NCBI RefSeq assembly: GCF_001887355.1
Contig: NZ_MPIN01000013.1
Coordinates: 68,409-132,408 of the forward strand
Length of the DNA stretch: 64,000 nt
Direction of reading: 5' to 3'
Source of the DNA: Cystobacter ferrugineus
Lineage (GTDB): Bacteria; Myxococcota; Myxococcia; Myxococcales; Myxococcaceae
The notes beneath the pieces were generated by a model. It was given only the letters and a program-made list of their open reading frames with translations. It was not told where the DNA came from and ran no database searches. Of this stretch, positions 52,901 through 60,784 are shown piece after piece; the first letter of the stretch is position 1; each line of letters opens with the position of its first letter. A program made the position numbers and the translations under genes.

Positions 52901-53407
52901 GTGCCGTACTACAACGAGAAGAACTACAGCATCGAGCGAAGCCTCGGCTATCTGCTCAACGCGCTCGCCAAGCTCATCAACGAGGATCTGGACGTGCGTC
53001 TCAAGGATGAGCTCGCGGTGAGCTTCGCGCAGTGGCGAGTGCTCGTGGCGATTCTGCAGTGCGACGCCGAGCCAGAGCCCGCGTCCGCGGCCATCCTCTG
53101 TTCCAAGATCGACTATGACTCGGGTGCGATGACGCGTCTGCTCGACAAGCTGGAGGCGCTCGGCTTCGTCACGAGGGAACGCGACGTGTGGGACCGCAGG
53201 GCCTACACGCTCAAGCTGACGAAGAAAGGGCGCCTCGTCGCGACCAAGGGCCTGGTGATCGCCCGGGACAACCTCAATCGCTCGATGGCGGATTTGACCG
53301 AGCAGGAGGGCGACATGCTCCTGTCGCTTCTGCAACGGGTGAAGCAGACGAACCTGGCGTCGAAGGCGACGCGGCCACCCGCCCAGAAATCTCCGAAGCG
53401 GGCATAG
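52901..53407 (+). CDS. MarR-family transcriptional regulator
   Basis: A 168-aa winged-helix regulator: SIERSLGYLLNALAKLINEDLD, AILCSKIDYDSGAMTRLLDKLE (recognition helix), RRAYTLKLTKKGR (wing). GTG 52901 is preferred because GAGGGGG stands 6 nt upstream and the protein then begins MPYYNEKNYS; an upstream GTG (52874) overlaps the zinc-ribbon stop. It should respond to a phenolic or drug-like ligand. No adjacent divergent target; it may regulate itself or distant genes. Confidence 0.83.
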   Translation: MPYYNEKNYSIERSLGYLLNALAKLINEDLDVRLKDELAVSFAQWRVLVAILQCDAEPEPASAAILCSKIDYDSGAMTRLLDKLEALGFVTRERDVWDRRAYTLKLTKKGRLVATKGLVIARDNLNRSMADLTEQEGDMLLSLLQRVKQTNLASKATRPPAQKSPKRA

Positions 53408-53887
53408 TCCCCAAAGGGGATGGACGTGCCGGTGGACGACGCCCACGGCCCCGGTCGCGTCCGGTGGCTTTGACTGCTCCGGTGAGGTGCTCCGTTGCGC
53501 GGCTCCGGGCGCGAGCCCAGCGAGGACTGTCTGTATTTGAAGGTCTGCTGACCCTCGGCGGACGGGAGCAGGTGCCCGGTCCGGCAATGGAGCCACGACC
53601 GCGCCCATGGCGGCTCGTGGTCTCGGACATGGGCTCTACCGGGCGCACGGTGCCTCTTGTCCGGGTCGTCACGGCCCCCGTGCTCCTGGCGGGCCTCGTC
53701 TCACCCGTCCCGCCAGAAAATGCAACCGAGTTGCATGAGAAACGGAGTGGCGATAAGAAAGTGCCATCATGCCCACGGCAACCGGCGCGACGACGAGGAA
53801 CGAGCGTTTCCCCCAGGAGAAGAGGGGGAAGAAGAGGAAGGACGACCCCCGCGCGCCTGAGCAGGGGCCATACCGGGAGGGCAGGCC
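53408..53887. other. 480-bp gap before the COG0523 gene
   Basis: No gene is supported here. It contains a 17-bp palindrome (listed separately) and, near its right end, a purine-rich stretch. The first ~300 bp show no hairpin or repeat worth noting. Confidence 0.6.
53720..53736. promoter_or_regulatory. 17-bp palindrome, probable Zur/Fur-family box
   Basis: ATGCAAC-CGA-GTTGCAT is a perfect 7+3+7 inverted repeat in the promoter zone of the COG0523-DUF1826 pair. Size and spacing suit a Fur-family dimer, and in other proteobacteria this gene pair is reported to be regulated by Zur. Identity of the regulator is inference. Confidence 0.55.
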
Positions 53888-55123
53888 ATGAGGGATGGAC
53901 GCCTGCCCGTCACCGTGCTCTCGGGCTTCCTGGGAGCGGGAAAGACGACGCTGCTCAACCATGTTCTCAACAACCGAGAGGGCCGCCGGGTCGCCGTCAT
54001 CGTCAATGACATGAGCGAGGTGAACATCGACGCCCGGCTGGTGAAGGGCGGGGCCTCGCTGTCGCGCGTGGACGAGAAGCTGGTGGAGATGAGCAACGGC
54101 TGCATCTGCTGCACGCTGCGCGAGGATCTGCTGGTGGAGGTGGGCCGGCTCGCGCGCGAGGGCCGCTTCGATCACCTGCTCATCGAGTCCACCGGCATCT
54201 CCGAGCCCATGCCGGTGGCGGAGACGTTCACCTTCGCGGACGAGCAGGGCCGCTGCCTGGGGGACGTGGCCCGGCTGGACACCCTGGTGACGGTGGTGGA
54301 TGCCTTCAACTTCCTGAAGGACTGGGAAGACACCGAGGAGCTGCGGGCGCGGGGGCTCGCCGCGGGCGAGGAGGACGAGCGCACGGTGGTGGACCTGCTG
54401 GTGGAGCAGGTGGAGTTCGCGGACGTGCTGGTGCTCAACAAGACGGACCTGGTGACGCCCGAGCAGGTGGGGGAGTTGGAAGCCATCCTTCGCCAGCTCA
54501 ATCCGGGCGCACGGCTCGTGCATGCCCAACAGGGCCGGGTCGCGCTGTCCGACGTGCTGGAGACGGGGCTCTTCGATCTGGAGAAGGCGCAGCGCGCCCC
54601 CGGCTGGCTGCGGACGCTGCGCGGCGAGGCCGTTCCCGAGACCGAGGCGTATGGAATCGAGAGCTTCGTCTTCCGCGCCCACCGTCCCTTCCACCCCGGG
54701 CGGCTGTGGGAGTTCATTCACGGGAGCTGGAAGGGTCTGTTGCGCTCCAAGGGCTTCTTCTGGTTGGCCACGCGCATGGAGGTGACGGGCGTGTGGGCCC
54801 AGGCCGGTGGGGCCTGCTCCTTCGAGCCCGCGGGGCTGTGGTGGGACGCCGTGCCCCGGGAGGAGTGGCCCGAGGAGCCCGAGGTCCGCGCCGAGCTCGA
54901 GCAGCACATGCGGGAGCCCTGGGGTGACCGGCGGCAGGAACTCGTCTTCATCACCCGCCAGGTGGATCAGGCGCTGCTGCGCGGGGCGCTCGAGGAGTGC
55001 CTGCTCACCGACGAGGAGCTTGCCTTGGGTCCATCGGCATGGAGCCAGCTCGAGGATCCCTTCCCGCCCTGGGTGATGGTGGGTGAGGGCGAGGATGAAC
55101 CGTCCGCCGACGAGGCGGCCTGA
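53888..55123 (+). CDS. COG0523-family GTPase (CobW/ZigA-like metallochaperone)
   Basis: A 411-aa G3E GTPase: Walker [12 protein letters not shown] (~13-23), the metal motif CICC (Cys72, Cys74, Cys75), GTP-specificity NKTDLV and a C-terminal CobW_C domain ([14 protein letters not shown]). These proteins insert or mobilise zinc and cobalt during limitation; the partner DUF1826 gene and the palindrome upstream make a zinc-limitation role the best reading. ATG 53888 gives a normal N-terminus. No cobalamin genes are near, so CobW proper is unlikely. Confidence 0.9.
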   Translation: MRDGRLPVTVLSGFLGAGKTTLLNHVLNNREGRRVAVIVNDMSEVNIDARLVKGGASLSRVDEKLVEMSNGCICCTLREDLLVEVGRLAREGRFDHLLIESTGISEPMPVAETFTFADEQGRCLGDVARLDTLVTVVDAFNFLKDWEDTEELRARGLAAGEEDERTVVDLLVEQVEFADVLVLNKTDLVTPEQVGELEAILRQLNPGARLVHAQQGRVALSDVLETGLFDLEKAQRAPGWLRTLRGEAVPETEAYGIESFVFRAHRPFHPGRLWEFIHGSWKGLLRSKGFFWLATRMEVTGVWAQAGGACSFEPAGLWWDAVPREEWPEEPEVRAELEQHMREPWGDRRQELVFITRQVDQALLRGALEECLLTDEELALGPSAWSQLEDPFPPWVMVGEGEDEPSADEAA

Positions 55124-55142
55124 GCCGCTGAAAGGAGCCGTC

Positions 55143-55784
55143 ATGCCGCTGGTCGCACGCCGCCGTGAGCCGCCCTCCTGCGTCACCGTGGAGGAAGTCG
55201 TGGGCCTCACCGCCATCTTCGAGAAGCACGTCAACGTCTGTGTCTGGGAGCGCCCGGAGGACACGGTGCTGGCCTCCTGGTTGCGGGAGGTGTGTGCCAC
55301 GCGTGACTTCAGCTCGGTGCGGGAGGCCGAGGTGGGGGAGGCGGAGCTGGGCGGGCTGCTGCTGCCGCTGCCGGAGGGCCCCGGCCTGGAGCGCTTCCGC
55401 GAGGAGGTGGCCGGGCTGGTGGAGCTGTACGCGGACCTCTTCGGCGCCGAGCGGGTGGGACTGCGGCTCAACGTGCTCGAGGCGCCCATGTGCCCGCGCT
55501 TCCACGTGGACAAGGTGGGGGTGCGCCTGTTGTGCACGTACGTGGGGGCTGGCACCGACTACGTGGACGAGGCCGAGGTGCGCCGGGCCCGGCTGGGGGT
55601 TCCCCTGGCCACGGGAGAGGAGGATGGGGCGGTCCGTCCCGGCGCGGGCCTCTGGCGCATGCCCGCCTTCTCCGTGGGGCTGCTCAAGGGTGAGGCGTGG
55701 CCCGGCAACGAGGGCCGTGGCGTGGTGCACCGCTCACCGCCCGGTCATGAGCGGCGGATGCTGTTGTCGATCGATCTGCTCTGA
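55143..55784 (+). CDS. DUF1826 protein
   Basis: A 213-aa protein of the DUF1826 family, recognised by CPRFHVDKVGVRLLCTYVG with a conserved His and Asp and the C-terminal RSPPGHERRMLLSIDLL. ATG 55143 has GAAAGGAG upstream. It follows the GTPase by 19 bp, a pairing reported in zinc-limitation gene sets; its molecular role is not known. The pair should be co-transcribed. Confidence 0.85.
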   Translation: MPLVARRREPPSCVTVEEVVGLTAIFEKHVNVCVWERPEDTVLASWLREVCATRDFSSVREAEVGEAELGGLLLPLPEGPGLERFREEVAGLVELYADLFGAERVGLRLNVLEAPMCPRFHVDKVGVRLLCTYVGAGTDYVDEAEVRRARLGVPLATGEEDGAVRPGAGLWRMPAFSVGLLKGEAWPGNEGRGVVHRSPPGHERRMLLSIDLL

Positions 55785-55811
55785 GAAGGGACGGGAGAGG
55801 AGATCGGATTC

Positions 55812-55982
55812 ATGGATGACGCTCCACGCAGGGCTTATCACACCCCGGCCCTCACGACCCTGTTCCTGCTGGCCCTGGTTCTCGCGATCTGGGGCGATGT
55901 CGAGCAGCAGCGGTGGGCGCTCGGCGCGCTGATGACGATCCTGGGTTCCATCCTGGGCTTCCTGGTGGGCCAGAAAGCCTGA
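55812..55982 (+). CDS. Small two-helix membrane protein
   Basis: A 56-aa frame with two hydrophobic stretches (ALTTLFLLALVLAIWG, then ALMTILGSILGFLVGQ) separated by DVEQQRW. ATG 55812 has GAGGAG about 10 nt upstream. It follows DUF1826 by 27 bp on the same strand, so it may share the zinc-limitation transcript. A tail such as this could be a small helper of a transporter or simply a holin-like peptide; no family recognised. Confidence 0.6.
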   Translation: MDDAPRRAYHTPALTTLFLLALVLAIWGDVEQQRWALGALMTILGSILGFLVGQKA

Positions 55983-55985
55983 CGC

Positions 55986-56002
55986 GCGGCGGGACACGCC
56001 GC
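55986..56002. terminator. Hairpin between convergent genes
   Basis: GCGGCG-GGACA-CGCCGC, a perfect 6-bp stem with a 5-nt loop, lies between the small membrane protein stop and the convergent Hpt gene. Confidence 0.45.
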
Positions 56003-56015
56003 CGTGAGTGGCTCC

Positions 56016-56381
56016 TCAGGGAGTGGACAGCTCGGCCATCACGAGCGGACCGGCCTCCTCGAAGGCGCGCTGCACCGCATCCAGCAAGGTGCCGGCCTCG
56101 TCCAGCCGCTGATCCCGGGCGTGCGTCTCCAACGCCAGGGAGAAATGCCGCAGCCGGGGCAGGGCGTACACGGCGCTGCTGCCCGCCAGCCCGTGCGCCT
56201 CGCTCGCCAGCACCGCCGTGTTGCCCTCGGCGAGCGCCTCGCGCATGCGCGCGAGCTGGGGTGGAACGCTCTCGAGGTAGCGTTCGAACATCCCCCTCAA
56301 CATCTCACCCGCGTCTTCCTGTCCCAGCTCGCGCAAGCGCGAGATCTGCTCCACATCGAGCACCGAGGGAGTGTCGTCCAT
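56016..56381 (-). CDS. Hpt (histidine phosphotransfer) protein
   Basis: A 121-aa helical Hpt domain with the phospho-His at His63 (SEAHGLAGSSAVYAL). ATG 56381 starts it. It passes phosphate between response regulators or hybrid kinases; no kinase is next to it. It starts 10 bp downstream of the topoisomerase IB stop (56392), on the same strand. Confidence 0.85.
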   Translation of the reverse strand: MDDTPSVLDVEQISRLRELGQEDAGEMLRGMFERYLESVPPQLARMREALAEGNTAVLASEAHGLAGSSAVYALPRLRHFSLALETHARDQRLDEAGTLLDAVQRAFEEAGPLVMAELSTP

Positions 56382-56391
56382 GGGGTCCAGT

Positions 56392-57423
56392 CTACACGGC
56401 GGGCCGCTGGCAGCCCCCCAACATCTCCAGGAGCGCTTTTTCCGCCCCGTGCAGCCCGGGCTTCTCGTGCTGGGCCAGCTCCTCCACCGACTCGAAGTAG
56501 CGCTCCACCACGTGCCCCTGCTCGAACATCGCCAGCACCGAGGGGTAGATGTACGAGGCGCGTGCCACCGCCGGGGTATTGCCCAGGTGCTGGGCGGCCT
56601 CCTTCACCGCCGCCACCATGGACTTCTTCACTCCCCGTGCGCCCGCCTCCCGGGCCACCCGCTCCTTGGCCCGCGCCAGCGCGCAGGCGCAGATGAGCGT
56701 GCCCGCCCAGGTGCGGAAGTCCTTCGCGCTGTAGCGCTCGCCCATCACCTCGCGGATGTACTCGTTGATGTGGCGCCGCCGCACGTCCACCACCAGGCCG
56801 TCGTCCAGCACGAACTTGAAGAGATCCCTGCCCGGCACCTTCATGCACTCGCGCACCACCCGCGCCACCTGCCGATCCTTCAGCTCGCGGTGCTGGTGCT
56901 GGCCGCTCTTGCCCGGGAAGTCGAAGATGACCGTGTCGCCCTCGAGCTTCACGTGCCGGGCGCGCAGCGTGGCCAGGCCATAGCTGTGGTTCTCCTCGGC
57001 GTACTGCTGGCTGCCGGGCCGGATGAAGCACGTGCCCAATATCCGCAACAGGCACGCCATCACCCGATCCCGCCCCAGGCCGCGCTTGCGCAAGTCTTGC
57101 GCCACGCGCCGCCGCAGCTTCGGCAGCGCCCGGGCGAAATCCACGACGCGCTCGAACTTGCGTGCCTCCTGTTGCCGGGTGAAGGACTCGTGGTAGCGGT
57201 ACTGCCACCGGCCCGCGCTGTCCTTGCCCATGGCCTGCAGCCGCGACTTGCCCGAGGGGCTGATGAGCACGTCCCTCCACGCCGGGGGCAACTTCAGCGC
57301 CTCGATGCGCTCGACTTCCTTCGCGGGGACCGGCTTCCCGTCCGCCGTCCGGTAGCGGAACCCCCGCTGGGGCGTGCCCAACCGGTGGATTCCCACCTGT
57401 TGCAACCGCTCGATGTGCGTCAT
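56392..57423 (-). CDS. DNA topoisomerase IB
   Basis: A 343-aa poxvirus-like type IB topoisomerase. The N-terminal domain (FRYRTADGKPV) is followed by the catalytic domain with RVVRECMKVPG, RRHINEYIREVMGE, DFRTWAGTLICA and nucleophile Tyr291 (ASYIYPSVL). It relaxes supercoils by nicking and closing one strand. Bacterial copies are patchy and probably acquired. ATG 57423 gives the family start. The Hpt gene lies 10 bp downstream on the same strand. Confidence 0.9.
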   Translation of the reverse strand: MTHIERLQQVGIHRLGTPQRGFRYRTADGKPVPAKEVERIEALKLPPAWRDVLISPSGKSRLQAMGKDSAGRWQYRYHESFTRQQEARKFERVVDFARALPKLRRRVAQDLRKRGLGRDRVMACLLRILGTCFIRPGSQQYAEENHSYGLATLRARHVKLEGDTVIFDFPGKSGQHQHRELKDRQVARVVRECMKVPGRDLFKFVLDDGLVVDVRRRHINEYIREVMGERYSAKDFRTWAGTLICACALARAKERVAREAGARGVKKSMVAAVKEAAQHLGNTPAVARASYIYPSVLAMFEQGHVVERYFESVEELAQHEKPGLHGAEKALLEMLGGCQRPAV

Positions 57424-57615
57424 GTCCGCGTCACGGCTCCCCGGTCACGTGCCGTGCACGCGGCCTCCTCTATGGCTGTGCAGCCGGTAGCGTCGCGTCA
57501 ATGCGCCCCTCCTTCCCTTGGACGGGGGGCGAGCAGGCGGAAAATCGACCGGGGGGGTGTTCGTGGGCTTCTTGTCCTGGAATAAACTCCCGCCACCTCT
57601 TTCTCGCTGGCTGAG

Positions 57616-58356
57616 ATGACCGACTTCCTGGCCGCCGTCCTGGCCTTCCCCACCGTCCTGTTCACCATCCCCCTCGGCGTGGTGGTCGGCTACTGGCTGA
57701 CCGTCATCGTGGGCGCCGTGGGCATCGACGTGCTGGACGGGGATGTGGGTGGGGCCCTCGAGGGGGGTGCCAAGGGAGCGGTCGAGGGCGGAGCCAAGGC
57801 GGCCCTGGAGGGGCACGCCCACGGCTCCTTCCTGGACGTGCTCGGGTTCGGCGGGGTGCCGACCACGGTGTCGGTGAGCTTCGTCGTCTTCCTCTCCTGG
57901 CTGCTGTCGCTGGCCGTGGGCCGTCCGCTCCAGGCGCTGCTCGGCGCGCTTCCGGGAGCGCTCGTCACGGGGGGAATCGCCACGCTGTGCCTCGGGGTGG
58001 GGGCGGTGCTCGCGGGGCTCGCCGTGCGGCCCCTGCGTCCGCTCTTCGCCGTGCAGCAGGCCCCGCGTCGCGCGGAGCTGATGGGCCGGGTGTGTGTCGT
58101 CGCCAGTGGCCGGGTGGATGGCCGCTTCGGCCACGCCACGGTCGAGGACGGCGGGGCCGGCCTCATCCTCAACATCGTGTGTGACAAGGCCAATGAGCTC
58201 AAGCGCGGGGAGAAGGCGCTCATCCTCTCCTACGACGCCACCCGGGACGCCTACGAGGTGGAGCCCGTGGACTGGCTCCTGCCTCAAGAAATCGAGCACC
58301 TGAAGGATCCGCTCACCGCCGCGGCCATGGCCCGGGACAGGGCCCGCACCCGGTAG
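57616..58356 (+). CDS. YqiJ-like membrane protein with OB-fold domain
   Basis: A 246-aa protein: N-terminal membrane segments (~5-35 and ~85-140) with a Gly/Ala-rich GGALEGGAKGAVEGG linker, then a C-terminal OB-fold part (AELMGRVCVVASGRVDG, GHATVEDGG, LILSYD). This matches YqiJ, which stands before the flotillin YqiK in E. coli, and the flotillin here begins 112 bp later. OB-fold (NfeD-like) proteins associate with flotillins and stabilise membrane domains. ATG 57616 is near GGCTGAG, a weak site. Confidence 0.78.
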   Translation: MTDFLAAVLAFPTVLFTIPLGVVVGYWLTVIVGAVGIDVLDGDVGGALEGGAKGAVEGGAKAALEGHAHGSFLDVLGFGGVPTTVSVSFVVFLSWLLSLAVGRPLQALLGALPGALVTGGIATLCLGVGAVLAGLAVRPLRPLFAVQQAPRRAELMGRVCVVASGRVDGRFGHATVEDGGAGLILNIVCDKANELKRGEKALILSYDATRDAYEVEPVDWLLPQEIEHLKDPLTAAAMARDRARTR

Positions 58357-58468
58357 CCCGCTCCTCTTCTTCTATCTTTCCTCGTACCGCGCCGGAGTCG
58401 TTTCAGGGGGAACCGGCCGCGTCTTCCTCAAGCACCCCCGGTCTACTTCGTTCGGGAAAAGCACCGAC

Positions 58469-60673
58469 ATGGAACTGCCAATCGTCGCCTCCGGAATCGC
58501 GGGAGGACTCTTCTTCCTCTTCTGCTCCGCGTTCGTCGTCTCCAGGTTCTACCGGCAGGTGGACCAGGGCCGCGCGCTCATCATCAACCCCTTCAAGGGC
58601 GAGCCCGTCGTCACCTTCACCGGTTCCATCGTGTGGCCCATCATCAACCGGGCCGAGGTGATGGACATCTCCCTGAAGACGGTGGAGATCGATCGCCGGG
58701 GCAAGGAGGGCCTCATCTGCAAGGACAACATCCGCGCGGACATCAAGGTCACCTTCTTCGTCCGGGTGAACAAGACGCGCGAGGACGTGCTCAAGGTGGC
58801 CCAGTCCATCGGCTGCGCGCGCGCCAGTGACGAGCAGACGCTCGAGCACCTCTTCGAGGCCAAGTTCTCCGAGGCCCTCAAGACGGTGGGCAAGAGCTTC
58901 GACTTCGAGGAGCTCTACACGCACCGCGAGGCCATCAAGGATCAGGTCGTCCACGTCATCGGCAAGGACCTGAGCGGCTACATGCTCGAGGACTGCGCCA
59001 TCGACTTCCTCGAGCAGACGCCCGTGGACATGCTCGACAAGCACAACATCCTCGACGCCCAGGGCATCCGGAAGATCACCGAGCTCACCAGCGTGCAGAA
59101 CGTCCACACCAACGAGTTCCGCCAGAGCGAGCGCATGGCCATCACCAAGCGCAACGTGGAGGCCGACGAGGCCATCTTCGCCCTGGAGCGCCAGCGCACC
59201 GAGGCCGCCGCCAAGCAGAAGCGTGAGATCGATTCCATCCAGGCGCGCGAGACGGCCGAGGCCGAGCGCGTGAAGTCCGAGGAGTTCGCCAAGCAGCAGC
59301 TCGCGCGCATCAAGGCCGACGAGGAAGTGCAGATCAACGAGCAGAACAAGCAGCGGCAGATCGAGGTGGCCCAGAAGAACCGCGAGCGCGTGGTGGGCGT
59401 GGAGGCCGAGCGCGTGGAGAAGGACCGCGCCCTGGAGGCCATCAACCGCGAGCGCGAGGTGGAGCTGTCGCGCATCGGCAAGGAGAAGCAGCTCGAGGCG
59501 GAGAAGAAGGCCATCGCCGACGTGGTGCGCGCGCGCATCGCCGTGGAGAAGACGGTGGCCGAGGAGGAGGAGCGCATCAAGGATCTGCGCGTGAAGGCCG
59601 AGGCCACGCGCCGCAAGGACGCGCTGCTCATCACCGCCGAGGCCCAGGCCCAGGAGAAGCTCGTCAAGGACATCAAGGCCGCCGAGGCCAGCAACGAGGT
59701 GTCCAAGTTCTCCGCCAAGGAGAAGCTCACCCTGGCCGAGGCCGACCTGCAGGCCTCGGATTTGACGGCCAAGGCGAAGATCCGTCTGGCCGAGGGCATC
59801 CAGGCCGAGGAGGCCGCGCTGGGACTCGCCGCCGCGCGCGTGAAGGAGGCGGACGCGCTCGCCCAGGAGAAGCAGGGCCTGGCCGCGGTGCGCGTGAAGG
59901 AGGCCGAGACGGCCGTCATCGAGAAGCAGGGCCTGGTGCAGGCGTCCGTCATCGAGAAGAAGGGTCTGGCCGAGGCGGCCATCGCCCGCGAGAAGCTCGT
60001 CGCCGAGGCGGCGGGTGAGAAGGAGAAGGGGCTGGCGCACGCGAGCATCGGCGAGGCCGAGGCCATTGCCATCCAGAAGCGCGGCGAGGCCGAGGCCATC
60101 GCCACCCGCGAGAAGCTGCTCGCCGAGGCGAAGGCCATCGAGGAGAAGCTGCTCGCCGAGGCGCGTGGCCTCGCCGAGAAGGCCGAGTCCATGAAGGCGC
60201 TCCAGGGCGCCACGCGCGAGCACGAGGAGTTCCGCCTGCGTCTGCAGAAGGAGCGCGACGTGGAGCTCGCCGCCATCCAGGTGCGCAAGGACATCGCCGA
60301 GCACCAGGCCAAGGTGCTCGCCGAGACGATGGGTCACGCGAAGATCAACATCGTCGGTGGCGACGGTCAGTTCTTCGAGCGCTTCATCAAGGCCATCTCC
60401 GTGGGCCAGTCCGTGGACGGCGCGCTCGATCAGAGCGAGACGCTCAAGCAGGCCTTCGCCGGCTACCTCAACGGCCAGAAGGATCTGTCCGCCGACCTGA
60501 AGGACATCCTCTCCAAGCCGGGCCTCACCAGCGACGCGCAGAACCTGGCCATGGCCGCCCTGCTGCACCGCATGGCGCCCGCGCCCACCACCGCCGCCGC
60601 CTCCAACCTCAAGTCGCTCGTGGAGGCCGAGCCCGCCGTCCGGGCCTCCGCTCCCGAGCGGACCCAGGGCTGA
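58469..60673 (+). CDS. Flotillin/YqiK-like protein
   Basis: A 734-aa flotillin-type SPFH protein. A single membrane helix (~5-25) precedes the Band 7/SPFH domain (~28-190; RALIINPFKGEPVVTF, DIKVTFFVRVNKT). The middle (~215-600) is a long coiled coil of AEA/EKxL repeats, unusually long even for a flotillin. The C-terminal ~80 residues are proline- and alanine-rich. E. coli YqiK is shorter as I recall. ATG 58469 is supported. It forms the core of the module with YqiJ and the downstream ATPase. Confidence 0.9.
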   Translation: MELPIVASGIAGGLFFLFCSAFVVSRFYRQVDQGRALIINPFKGEPVVTFTGSIVWPIINRAEVMDISLKTVEIDRRGKEGLICKDNIRADIKVTFFVRVNKTREDVLKVAQSIGCARASDEQTLEHLFEAKFSEALKTVGKSFDFEELYTHREAIKDQVVHVIGKDLSGYMLEDCAIDFLEQTPVDMLDKHNILDAQGIRKITELTSVQNVHTNEFRQSERMAITKRNVEADEAIFALERQRTEAAAKQKREIDSIQARETAEAERVKSEEFAKQQLARIKADEEVQINEQNKQRQIEVAQKNRERVVGVEAERVEKDRALEAINREREVELSRIGKEKQLEAEKKAIADVVRARIAVEKTVAEEEERIKDLRVKAEATRRKDALLITAEAQAQEKLVKDIKAAEASNEVSKFSAKEKLTLAEADLQASDLTAKAKIRLAEGIQAEEAALGLAAARVKEADALAQEKQGLAAVRVKEAETAVIEKQGLVQASVIEKKGLAEAAIAREKLVAEAAGEKEKGLAHASIGEAEAIAIQKRGEAEAIATREKLLAEAKAIEEKLLAEARGLAEKAESMKALQGATREHEEFRLRLQKERDVELAAIQVRKDIAEHQAKVLAETMGHAKINIVGGDGQFFERFIKAISVGQSVDGALDQSETLKQAFAGYLNGQKDLSADLKDILSKPGLTSDAQNLAMAALLHRMAPAPTTAAASNLKSLVEAEPAVRASAPERTQG

Positions 60674-60705
60674 GACGCGGCCCGCCTCATCCGAGCATGA
60701 CCTGG

Positions 60706-60737
60706 CGCCGCGCCCCCCATGTACCCGGGGCGCGGCG
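60706..60737 (+). promoter_or_regulatory. 11-bp hairpin between flotillin and ATPase genes
   Basis: CGCCGCGCCCC...GGGGCGCGGCG is a perfect 11-bp stem with a 10-nt loop, in the 111-bp gap between the two genes and about 47 bp before the ATPase ATG. No T-run follows at once, so it may reduce read-through (a lower ATPase level) or protect an RNA end rather than stop transcription. Confidence 0.55.
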
Positions 60738-60784
60738 TCCGCGGTTCGACGCACCCTCTCTTCGTTTCTTCCGGTGAACTGACG

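Noticed and set aside
53408-53887. Cobalamin riboswitch before the CobW-like gene
   Set aside because: No B12-box-like conserved core was recognised, and the palindrome with DUF1826 points to metal limitation instead.
58469-60673. DNA repeats in the flotillin gene as a mobile or regulatory repeat
   Set aside because: They are codon-level repeats of the coiled coil (AEA/EKL units), explained by the protein.
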